From Salarias fasciatus (Eukaryota > Chordata > Actinopteri > Blenniiformes > Blenniidae), in NCBI RefSeq assembly GCF_902148845.1, contig NC_043763.1, positions 18,507,626 to 18,571,625 of the forward strand: a DNA stretch of 64,000 nt, given 5' to 3'. The position numbers and the translations under genes were made by a program. Of the stretch, positions 23,301 to 44,385 are shown one piece after another. A model generated the notes under the pieces. The model ran no database searches and was not told the origin of the DNA. It worked only from the letters and a program-made list of their open reading frames with translations. Position 1 is the stretch's first letter. Each line of letters begins with the position of its first letter.

Positions 23301-26300
23301 AGAGATCAAGCAAACTAACCTGCATGTGGCAGACAACTCTGCATAATAGCGAACTGCTAAAATATAAATAACAGACAAAACTATTTGGAAAAGTTACATT
23401 AATGAAACACTGGCCTGTTTCTCTCATAGGTTTGGACCCATGTGCCCAGGGACACAGTTGTCAGCACATTTGTGTCAACAGCGGCATCTCCTACACCTGT
23501 CAGTGCCGCCAAGGCTACGTGTTGAACCCGGACAGGAAGACATGCTCACGTAAGGATCTCGACAGCTGTCTTATGTTTACATCCGTTGTCAGTGCCAAAT
23601 CCAAAGATTCATAATTTGCAATGTTGACAAATCTTCTTAATATAAATGATTAAACCTTGGCATCACAAATTTATGTCCAATGACTGACTGATCCTCGAAG
23701 CACTAAACAGACCTTGACTTTCCACTGGGCCAGGCTGGACTGAGACGTCACATCACATGTGGTTTGTTTTCAGGCTCTGACCCTTGTGGCTCTGGACACG
23801 ATTGCCAACACATTTGTGTAAACAGTGAAGAATCGTACACCTGCAAATGTCGAGTGGGATATATTTTAAATCCTGACAGGAAAACATGTTCACGTAAGAC
23901 CCTGGCAGATTCCAGCGTTTGAGGAGGCTCAGTATTATAACTAATGTAAATTCTGCAGTCTCTGAGGGTTCTCTGTGGAATGTGGAAATCTTGCTTTCTC
24001 ACCTGCAGGTTCAGGCTCCTCAGGTGCTTGTTCCCAGGGACATGACTGCCAGCACTTTTGTGAAAACACTGATGACTCGTACATTTGCAAATGTCGAGTG
24101 GGATTTGTGTTGAATCCAGATAAGAAAACGTGTTCACGTAAGAACCTGCACGTTTCTTTAAGATGTCTGAAATCTTCCATTACTTGTAGCGCTCTATGAT
24201 AATGACCCATCGGCTGTTATGTTCCTTATCAGTGTTCTCTGATCCAGGTAGATGTAAAAGTCTTTCTTTGCAGGTTCCAGCTCAGGTATAGATGCATGTT
24301 CTCGGGGAAACGATTGCCAGCACATATGTGTCAACAGTGGACACTGGTACGACTGCATGTGTCGAGAGGGATTTGTGTTGAATCCGGATAAGAAAACTTG
24401 TTCACGTAAGCCGAGAACTTTCCTTCACATGTGCCACATGCGTACATCAGACTCCTTCATTTATTCCCCTATGAAGAGTTCTCTTATTGATGTAAACTGT
24501 GTCACATCAGAGTGAAAGTCTTTCTTTTCAGCTTTGGCTGCAGGTTCAGGTGCTTGTGATCAGGAACATGATTGCCAGCACATTTGTGTGAAGAGTGATG
24601 GCTCGTACGCCTGCATGTGCCACGAGGGATATGCTTTAAATCCAGATAGGAAAACTTGCTCGCGTAAGAATATGGATCTTTTTTCAGATATGTCAGGAGG
24701 TTTACCATATAATTCACTATTTGAAGTTTCTCTTTTCAGTTTCAGGTTCAGGTTCAGGTTTACGTACATGTGAACAAGGACATGAATGCCAGCACATTTG
24801 CATAAACAGCGATGATTCGTACAACTGCATGTGTCGGGAGGGATATGTTTTGAATCCGGATAAGAAAACATGCTCACGTAAGAATCTGAGCCTTGGTTTT
24901 TAGATGTATCTGAGATGCAAATATGACAGAATTCTTAATTTGGAGGTCCTTTTCGTATCTCATTACTGGGTGTGTGTCAAAGGTTTTCTTTCAGGTTCAA
25001 ATGCATGTGGACAGGATCATGACTGCCAACACATTTGTGTCAGCACCGATGATTCCTACATCTGCAAATGCCACTCAGGATACGTTCTGAATGCAGATCT
25101 GAAAACGTGCTCAAGTAAAAACCTGGATATTTTTGGTAGGCTTGAAGTGTGCACCATTCATCTGAAAGCTGGTGTTTCTTTCACTTTTAGCATCCTTTTA
25201 AAGACATTTGGGAAGAACTGCATTGTGGAAAAGCACTGTATTTCTCAGCTGGCCTGAGAGTTCTACCACAGCAAGTTTTTGGCATCGGCTCACATGTCGA
25301 CATGTCTCTTCTCAGATTTGGATTCATGTGCTCAGGGGCATGACTGCCAGCATATTTGTGTCAGAAATGGGGATTCTTACATCTGCAGGTGTTACAGTGG
25401 ATACGCATTGAATTCAGATCAGAAAACATGCTCACGTAAGCATACAAATGTCCTTTATTGATGTGCTCAATAACGCTGCTATGTCCTCGCTGTGGATTTG
25501 ACAACATGCAATCAGTATTGTAGATAAAAAGAAAAAAATATGTTGATCCTTGTTGGTTGCGGTTGACTCAACCATTGTTCTGGACAACACTGATACGAAG
25601 CTTTTCAGGTTGCAAACTCTGTGATCAAAAACACTGTGAAGCTGTAAGCAGATTTGTGTCAATAACTTGCTCATATCATGTGGTATTTTTTTTAATGATT
25701 ACATTGCAACCTCAATAATCTTATATGCAACTAATGTTTGCAAATAGATTTGGACAGGTCGAGGTGAGCCTGCAGTTAAATTTAAATCTCTTAAGCTCTA
25801 TAAATCTCTTTAAAATCAGACACCCAGCGAGGAAAATGACTGTCGTAGAAGTTAATAGAATGATAAGAAAACACAAAATGCAAGACATATCAAGAGTCCA
25901 AAAACGTCTTGACTGATGATATGAGATACTACATCACATCTTGTTTCTTTCCAGGTTCTGATCCATGTGATTCTCGACATGATTGTCAGCACATTTGTGT
26001 AAAGAGCGATGACTCGTACACCTGTAACTGTCAAGAGGGATTTGTTTTGAATCCAGATAAGAAAACATGTTCACGTAAGCGTCCGGACCTTTCTTTTAAA
26101 AATAACGTGCTTCTGCTTCTGAATCTATGATGCCAAGTGTTACGCTGATTAATCACGTTCTGTTACTCATCGAGAGTTTTCTGCTTGATATAAACAGAGC
26201 TCGGTAGATGCGGCGGTTATGCTTTTCAGTTTCAGTTTCAGGTTCAGATTCAGATTCAGATGCGTGCGGACGTGGAAACGATTGCCAGCACATATGTGTC

Positions 26301-28515
26301 AACAGTGGTAACGCTTACACCTGCAAGTGTCGAGAGGGATATGTGCTGAATCAGGATGAGAAAACATGCTCTCGTAAGAACTTGGATCTTTATTTTAGAT
26401 GTGCTCTGGGTTATTATTTGAATTAAGTTCATGTAAGAATTGATGTAAACTGGACCTTGTAGCTGTTATAGTCTGTTTTTTTCAGGTTCGCCTGTTGGTT
26501 TAGATGCATGTTCCCAGAAACACGAGTGCCAGCACATATGTGTCACCAGCGGAAACTCCTACATCTGTAAATGTCGAGACGGATTTGTTTTAAATCTCGA
26601 TAGGAAAACCTGCTCACGTAAGAACTTGCAGCTTTTCTATAGATGTGTGTTGGAGCCCCTTTTATTGAAGAGCACTGTCAAAACATGTCCACGGAGGAAC
26701 CCAGCTCTTTGTTTTTGAGCCAGGTAGATGTGACAGTCTTTCCTTTCAGGTTCTGATTCGTGTGGCCAAGGACACGATTGCCAACACATATGTGTCAACA
26801 GTGGAAACTCTCACTACTGCAAATGTCAAGTGGGATATGTGTTGAATCCAGATATGAAAACGTGTTCACATAAGAATCTGGATATTTCACGTAAGAATCT
26901 GGATATTTTTATGTCTTTCTCTCCTTTTTCTTTGTTTTTTTGTGTGCAAATTTCATAGTGGAGGAAACGTGATGATTAATTTACGTAACTTCATGACATT
27001 CACCTGATTTAGAGCTCTTTAGTGGATAGTATGTGTGCACATGTGGTTTGATAGAGGTTGTATTTAGTCTTAGCACATTGCTGGTATAAGTGACAGTACT
27101 AATATTCTTCAGCCATGAAACAGCAAACAAACATTGGCTTAAATTCTGGTTTCAGTTCAGCTATTCCATTTTTTTTCTTGCCTCAATATAACAGTGGCCA
27201 TCAAGTCGTTGGATGCACCTCATTTAATAAAAGACATCATGGTCAGAGATTAAGTTGCTACACAATGGTGGAGCAGTGGTTGGCTTCACAGTGATGTCCC
27301 AGCTTCAGTTGTCAGGGTCTTGGATATATATGGACGGGTGCTGTCAGATTCAGTCAGTTTTTTAAAGTGTCAGTGTAGAATAATGCTCTTGGTGTCTGTG
27401 GTGCGATGTGACTCATCATTTCAAAACATTTCCAAAAACAAATTCATCAGCATTGTGGGAAAAGCTTTGTCTCAGGGGAGTGTCACAAATCATCTCCGCT
27501 ACTTGCTTTTAATTCCTCTTAACTGTACTAAAGAGTGGAAAACTGGACAGTATGTGTAAGAGGTATTGGAGACAGGGTGGGATCGCTGTGGGGTCCATCT
27601 TAAAGGGACTTTATAACCTAACTGATCTACTGGTGTTGAATGTCACTAAGTCTGAAGCTTTGCTTTTCAGGTCCAGTCTCTGATCCGTGCTCCCAGGGAC
27701 ATGACTGTCAGCACATTTGTGTCAGCAAAGGGAAATCTTACACCTGCAAATGTCAGACGGGATATGTGCTGAACGTGGACAAGAAAACTTGCTCACGTAA
27801 GAAAGAATTTTTCCCAGATATTTTGCTCGATGACTACTTTGAACAATTCTCAGTCTGGGTTACAACTGCTTTTCTTCTGCATTCCTGGGCTGTGACTGGC
27901 CTGCCACCTGGAAGGTCAGCAAGAAGTGCACTGAATGCTCCAGTGCTGTATAAAGTGAACTGGTGACTTTAAATATGCGTGTAGGTTTCAAATGTGAGTG
28001 CACGTGACTTTCTGACTGTGATGAACTGGCAGTCTGTCCAGGGTGAAGCGGTGTCAGCCGGGAGCAGCACCACTGACACTGAAGTGGTATAAAGTGGTAT
28101 AAAGTATGAGCTGGACGGATGGATGGCAGGATGGGTTTTTGCCGAAATGCTGCCTAAACAACAGTCGTGTCCCACCTTTTGTATTTCAGATTGAAAGCAT
28201 CTAACTGTGACCATGAGAAGATATTTTATTGACGATTGCGTTTTTAATATAATGTGCTCCTTTGTGTGCATTTTCATCAGTAACGTTTCTATGTTTGAGT
28301 GAATAATCACGTTTTGAAAACGCTCTCCACATCCTTTGACTGTTTTCATATTTCTGCCTCTTCTTTCAGAGGAGATGAGAGGGGAAATAACTCAAGATGC
28401 ATGCATGTGTGAAGCTCAGATTTTGTTCCAGAAAAAAGTACAGTCAACAATTCAGGAGCTGAGCAGAAAGCATATCCTTTTCCTGGCCCTGCACACAAAT
28501 GATAATAAGGGTTAA
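20309..28515 (+). CDS. MATN3: Matrilin-3-like protein with thirteen EGF repeats
   Basis: This is a secreted cartilage-type matrix adaptor. Exons: 20309-20654, 22087-22770 (vWA), EGF exons 23430-23549, 23774-23893, 24009-24137, 24274-24405, 24532-24663, 24740-24877, 24995-25114, 25316-25435, 25955-26074, 26230-26373, 26486-26617, 26750-26890, 27671-27796, and last exon 28370-28515. All internal joins are phase 1; the total of 2,850 bases gives 949 residues. A signal peptide ([15 protein letters not shown]) and a polyQ stretch come first. The single vWA domain keeps its metal site (DSSRS, GTMTG, TDGRP). A D/N/G/S-rich linker follows, then EGF domains with the DCQHICV and KTCS signatures. The coil starts DACMCEA, the cysteine pair that links matrilin chains. 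One vWA domain and the position beside WDR35 indicate matrilin-3. Human MATN3 has four EGF domains and 486 residues. Orthology to a particular fish paralogue is unresolved. Confidence 0.92.
21571..21760 (+). other. GC-rich open block in matrilin intron 1
   Basis: This block is markedly more GC-rich than the surrounding intron and is open in two frames (S/Q/R-rich or L/R/A-rich). It is preceded by a C/T-rich tract and contains CAG|GTGTGG, a donor-like site at 21734. The obvious acceptors give 143 or 163 bases, which would break the phase between exon 1 and the vWA exon; direct splicing of those two exons works. It may be a lost, alternative or noncoding exon. Function unknown. Confidence 0.35.
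25609..25674 (+). pseudogene. Decayed EGF exon in matrilin array
   Basis: A TTTTCAGGT acceptor is followed by TGC..TGTGATCAAAAACAC, then GCAGATTTGTGTCAATAAC and TTGCTCATATC. These match the start, middle and end of the neighbouring EGF exons. The middle of the domain is shortened, the CQHIC block is garbled and the terminal CACGTAAG donor is gone. It sits in register between the intact exons at 25316 and 25955, so it is a dead array unit that is presumably skipped. Confidence 0.7.
26866..26907 (+). repeat. 21-bp tandem duplication at an EGF exon donor
   Basis: Bases 26866-26886 and 26887-26907 are the same 21-base unit, differing visibly at one site. At the position where sister exons have CAC|GTAAG, the first copy reads CACATAAG, so the donor GT is lost. 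The second copy keeps CAC|GTAAG at 26891. Using it adds seven in-frame codons (HKNLDIS) to the exon. Confidence 0.85.
27262..27330 (+). repeat. SINE-like repeat fragment
   Basis: CAATGGTGGAGCAGTGG followed by a TTCACAG segment resembles the head of the common teleost repeat that reads roughly GTGGTGCAGTGGTTAGCACT. It is strongly diverged and has no clear ends. Confidence 0.35.
27985..28135 (+). repeat. Dispersed repeat fragment in last matrilin intron
   Basis: GTGATGAACTGGCAGTCTGTCC, read loosely, then GTCAGCCGGGAGCAGC and a terminal GGACGGATGGATGG follow the pattern of a widespread teleost element with a GGATGGATGG end. A short GTGGTATAAA repeat is included. The copy is diverged. Confidence 0.5.
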
Positions 28516-29477
28516 TTCTGTAGTTATATTTATCATTTGTCTGTATTATATGAAAGTTTGAACAGGTACTGTTTCGAATGTGTTCCTTGCACTTTCTATT
28601 TCCTTGACGGTATGATCACTCGACGAGCTCTCGGACAAAGTGGACCTGTTTGGAAGTCCTCAGCACTATTAGGAACAGTCAGGTCACTGGATTTTCCATC
28701 AGTGCGTCTACATTTCTTCGCTGGTTGCTGTTCTTCTGGAACCTCGAAAATGTCTCTACGCTTGAGTAAAAATGCACTTGGTATTATCTCTTTAACTGTA
28801 TTCTTGACAGCACTTTCTAATGTAAGCCTAGTTTGTGGATCCCTTTCTCAAGTGAGGTAGAATTTATAGAAATGTTTACAAGTATTACTACATAGGCTCT
28901 CTGAAATGTCAGTGTTTTTCTATCCTTTCATTATGAGGGCTTTTTGGTATTTTTAACCAAGATAATGTAAATAGATGGCCTCTTTTGCACAACCATTAAC
29001 TCTGGTCTTTTGCTACAAGTGTAATTGTGGTCTGTCTAATAAGTAGATTCCCAAACCCCACCAGCTCAAGACATGTTACATTACAATGAAGTGCTGAATG
29101 TGTACACAGTTTGATACCTAAAGTCTTTTTGTAACTTTAATGCATTATATTGACATTATATTGATTGATACCAAAGATATAGAGCTGTTTTAGGGAGATA
29201 TATATATATATCTGGAATTCAAGGATGACTGGATTGCTTTTTTTTTTTTTTTTTTTGCACAGGAGGCAGATCTCATATTAGTTTTTCTTGCAGCTTTTCT
29301 GAGCACAGAGACCAATTTTCTGTGCCAACATTTTGATACCTCTCGCCATATTTTCTTCACAAAAAAACTTATGTACTGTATCGCACTCCTCTATAATCAT
29401 GCAGGTGTGTATTAAATATTTTGGTGCTTTTGTCATATAAAAAAAATGTTGGATATTTTTTGTTGCTGCAGTTGGAA

Positions 29478-29483
29478 AATAAA
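29478..29483 (+). terminator. Matrilin gene polyadenylation signal
   Basis: AATAAA about 960 bases beyond the stop codon at 28515, followed by a TTGTATTTGCGTTTGT-type GT-rich stretch. A second AATAAA at 29889 is an alternative. Confidence 0.6.
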
Positions 29484-29499
29484 GATTTCAAAAAACGTG

Positions 29500-30200
29500 A
29501 TCTTGTATTTGCGTTTGTAATTACCAAACCAAGACTGATAACATTTAAATATATAATTTTCCACATAAACAAATGGAAAATTAAAACCCAGTCTCTTTTA
29601 GGAAGATCCTAATGAGATTCATTCTGAACAATGTTTTTTTTACCACCACATAATGTTTTGCTCAGCAGCAGGAGCAGAAACAGACTCACATCACCAAAGT
29701 GCAGTGCACAGTCACAGCAGAGCCATCATTCCTGTGGCCAGGAAGCCAGTATTTGTTGTGCTTTTCTGTCAATTTCATTCCTCCTTATATTAGTCATCAT
29801 TAAGACTTGTACGTATTGATATTATTTTAAAAATTATTTGTTCTTATTTTTCAACTTTCTTTTCTATATATTCTGTCCTTCTGGGTTTAATAAAGTTAGA
29901 TTATATTTTATTTAATTAAAGTTAAAATGGTAAAATATTAGACGCATCAAAGGAGGAACGCTATTTTTTTGTTATTATTTTTACATTAAACTCCAAAACG
30001 TCAGTGAGATTTTATAATTTTGAGAACAAAGTCAAATAAATAGTGAAGGACATTTCAACCTCATTCTTACATTTCAAAATCTTTTCTTGGTTGCTTTGTA
30101 TTTGTGAAATGTATGTGTTTATTTACGCTAATTGTCCTTACTATTAAAGGTAAAGTCCCTTGTCTCTGAAAAAGTGAGTCTATTTAAAAGCGGAACCAAT
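29500..30200. other. Matrilin/WDR35 spacer
   Basis: AT-rich DNA between two co-oriented genes. Apart from the alternative AATAAA at 29889 and the WDR35 promoter elements at the right edge I see nothing. Confidence 0.5.
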
Positions 30201-30208
30201 GTTTGAAA

Positions 30209-30270
30209 ACTACAATTCCCACAAAGCCCCCTCTTCAGACTTCCGGTTTACGGTTACCACGGGAGACGGA
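30209..30270 (+). promoter_or_regulatory. WDR35 promoter with ZNF143-type site and X-box-like motif
   Basis: ACTACAATTCCCA at 30209-30221 matches the core of the ZNF143/THAP11 binding element. TTCCGG (ETS-type) follows at 30241. GTTACCACGGGAGAC from 30253 matches the left half of an RFX X-box (GTTACC) with a poor right half. X-boxes are usual in promoters of ciliary transport genes. There is no TATA box. Confidence 0.55.
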
Positions 30271-30595
30271 GGGAAGCTCCAGCCTCCGAGTGCTGAGACC
30301 TGCCAGCCCAGTCTCCACATCGTTGAATTTAGTATTTTTTCTGTTTCTTTAGTCAGCGCTATAATTTGCTTCATATAGTTCCGGCTTTTGCGTTTCTCAT
30401 TTTGTACAGTCTTTGTCGCGTTTATCACGAATCAGTCATGGTTAACGTGACATGCTAACTAGCTAAGCTAACAGTCTCCGCTCGTGACTGATTAGCATGC
30501 TGAAGCAGGTCTAGCTCTCGATGTTATTTAATTGAAGGTTTTCCATCAAGTTATTTTGAATCGACAGACGTCTGTAAGCTTCTGACACCAGCATC

Positions 30596-41925
<11,330 letters not shown>

Positions 41926-42000
41926 AACCTCCACCTCCACGAGACATTTTCTGCAGCAACTCATCAAACACACGACTCTTATTTTAAATTTTGTAAAGAA

Positions 42001-42006
42001 AATAAA
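42001..42006 (+). terminator. WDR35 polyadenylation signal
   Basis: AATAAA 76 bases after the stop codon, followed by GTGTTGACTTGTGG, a good GT-rich downstream element. The 3' UTR is short, about 100 bases. Confidence 0.85.
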
Positions 42007-42029
42007 AGGTTTTAAATGCGTGTTGACTT

Positions 42030-43300
42030 GTGGCTGTTTTGTGGGTCTCAGATCGACCAGTTAATGTAGAAAACAACTACTACACAGCTGACAGTGTGAT
42101 TCTCAGCCCATTTTCACCGACGGGTCCATTTGGAGGTGGCGATCGATGCTCTGCACCATCAGCAGTGTTTCCTGCGAGCATCACTTTACTTGGGAATATT
42201 GACTAACAAGTAAGTAGACCATTTGTAGGAGCGGCGAAGCCCCTCAGCTCGGATGAAATCCCTCACTCAGAGCTCTCATGAGGTCAGTCTGGTACTTAAT
42301 GAGGATGTGGATAAAACGGAGTCACTGTTTTCTAATTGTGGGTTTAATACTTAAACAGAACTCACTTCACCCGGGAGCGAGATGCTGGGAGTTCACCTCA
42401 AACCTGCTGAACGACGTTTATTGTTTCAGGGTTTGCATAAAAACACCCGCAGCAGCACCAGATAACACTATAAAATTTATGAGTGCATATATTTAGTTTT
42501 TAAAAGGCACTTTTCTCAGCGCTTGCCAATAAAAACAAAGGTTGATATACTGTATATTTAACTGGGCTTGGTTAGATCCTATAAAACGTAATGCAAAACA
42601 AATTCCCTGAGGAATATTTCCATTATTTGCTTAAATGATACCAAGGATGAAGATGGTCCAATCCACTACTGATCGATCTGCTTTTCTCTGTCTCCAATGC
42701 TAAATAACAGAAGTTGCAAATTCAACACATTTGCCAAAACCTCTCCTAAAAATAGTTTGTTGTGACTCAGATGTGGTAATGTGGACTTTCTGCTTTCATT
42801 ACTGGGAAAACTGCAAATGAAAAGTTTTGGGAATTGTCTTGGGAAATGTCAAAACATGGGAACTCTACTTTCTAGTCTGTCCTTCATCCAACATGACATT
42901 AAAAAAAGAAACAACTATTGATGAAGTGAGAGACGTCTTGGATCACAAATAAATAAATAAATAAATAAATAAATTTGGTTGAAGTTTGTGAGAGCTTTTC
43001 AAACATTAACATGTTTTGACCTTTCTGCCTCATTAAATCTCCCCAGCATAAGTAAATGATAACAATATTAATAATATATTTTTAATGTACTTTGACACTC
43101 TAAATTTAATCAACTTCCCTCATACAATCCCTGCACAATGTTCCCACCTGCTTTAGTATTGTGCTCACTGCTTTTGCAGCTCTCTTTTTTTAAAGAAAAA
43201 AACCAATTAAAACCGCAATCAGACCCGGAAAGACTGCTGTGTGCTCTCAGCCCAGGGAGCGATGAAATATTTACGCTGATAAACACAGCGCGAGCGCAAC
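42030..43300. other. WDR35/KCNS3 spacer
   Basis: No coding signal. The stretch is AT-rich and contains an AAAT tetranucleotide run at 42946-42974. GC content climbs sharply after 43230 into the KCNS3 first exon. Confidence 0.5.
42946..42974. repeat. AAAT microsatellite
   Basis: About seven AAAT units in an unbroken run, with no associated SINE or LINE tail recognised. Confidence 0.9.
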
Positions 43301-43464
43301 TTGCATGAACCTGCGCACCTGACGGACGGTCCCAGGCCGGCGCGCGCGCGCCTTCAGGAGCTCCGCGCGGGACTGCGCGCTGCAGCCAGGGCGCGCGCGC
43401 TCCGGACCGAGCAAAGTCAAGCAGCAGGCGACCGGACACAGCGGCGGAGCGCATGCACGGCCAG
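43300..43464 (+). promoter_or_regulatory. KCNS3: KCNS3 CpG-rich promoter and untranslated exon 1
   Basis: A block dense in CpG and GCGCGC runs ends in a consensus donor, CCAG|GTAAGC, at 43465. An 861-base intron then leads to the acceptor TGTGTGCAG before 44326, and the coding ATG follows 60 bases later. There is no TATA box; the 5' limit is an estimate. Confidence 0.6.
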
Positions 43465-44385
43465 GTAAGCCGCTGCACGCATCCTGCGTTTGGTGCCAAC
43501 GGCGTGTTTTACTTTACTGGGTGATTGTTTAGTTTGCAAAATATCGGGGACAGGCGCTCCTTTCTGTCACTTTTATGTAAACGGCTACTTTATTTATATG
43601 AATAGTAGTATTTCTCCTTTGGAATTGTTTTGTGAGAGTGTACAGCAGTTAAAATGCTGCAAAATTGTTTAAAAACTGACCTTGGCTCGTCTCTGGCTGT
43701 AGTTTGAAACGCTATATTACAGTGCGCAGCAGAAACCAAAGTAAGCCGCAGCTGCTCGTTTTAGAATGAGAAACAGAGCAGACATCAGATTTTGACAGTT
43801 AAAATCCAGAATTTAATAAAAATACGGGCAACAGTGCAAAATAATCATCAGGTCGACTGACATTTTGGGAGCAGGTTCACATGTGAAAAAGAGGTCACTG
43901 TGTTTTATTTTAACAAAATCATTCTTTATTTTCTGATTTAATCATTATTTGATGTAATACTCTTGAATAAGTTGGGAAAAAAACATGCAGAAAGATCTTT
44001 TTTCCCCAGGAGAGCATTCACTACATCATGCTTGAGCACTACATGTGCATGCGCCTGATATTTACCAAGTTAATCTTTATAATGGTATGCAGATATATTA
44101 AGTATGTACTGTTCACATGCAGTTTGTTGCAGAAATACAAGCCAAACATGTGCTCATGTCACACATGCTGCAAAGGTGACATCTCCTCCACCTAATTTAA
44201 AGTAATCACCAGGAAGCAATGTTGACACTTCCACCTTTCATTAGCCTACATGGTGTCACAGAAACCCACATGCAACCTGATACGCGATAGCAGTGAAGGG
44301 TGCTAATTTCACTGTTTGTGTGCAGGCAGCGCCGCCTCTGTGATTTCCACCAGGTGTAAGCGCTCAGCCCCGCCACGGCCTCATC

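Larger units (their letters stand above)
23430..27796 (+). repeat. Tandem EGF exon-intron array
   Basis: Thirteen intact EGF exons plus one decayed exon are spaced mostly 210-350 bases apart, typically about 260. The flanking intron sequence is repeated as well: after most donors comes GTAAGAA(C/T)(C/T)TG, then TTTTAGATGT-like sequence, and before several acceptors AGTCTTTC(T/C)TTTCAG. The duplicated unit therefore includes intron. Every exon is phase 1-1 and a multiple of three bases (120-144), so gain or loss keeps the frame. Confidence 0.9.

Noticed and set aside
23430-27796. Regularly spaced repeats read as a CRISPR-like or satellite array
   Set aside because: The repeats are spliced EGF exons with open frame, six-cysteine pattern and GT-AG borders in a eukaryotic gene.
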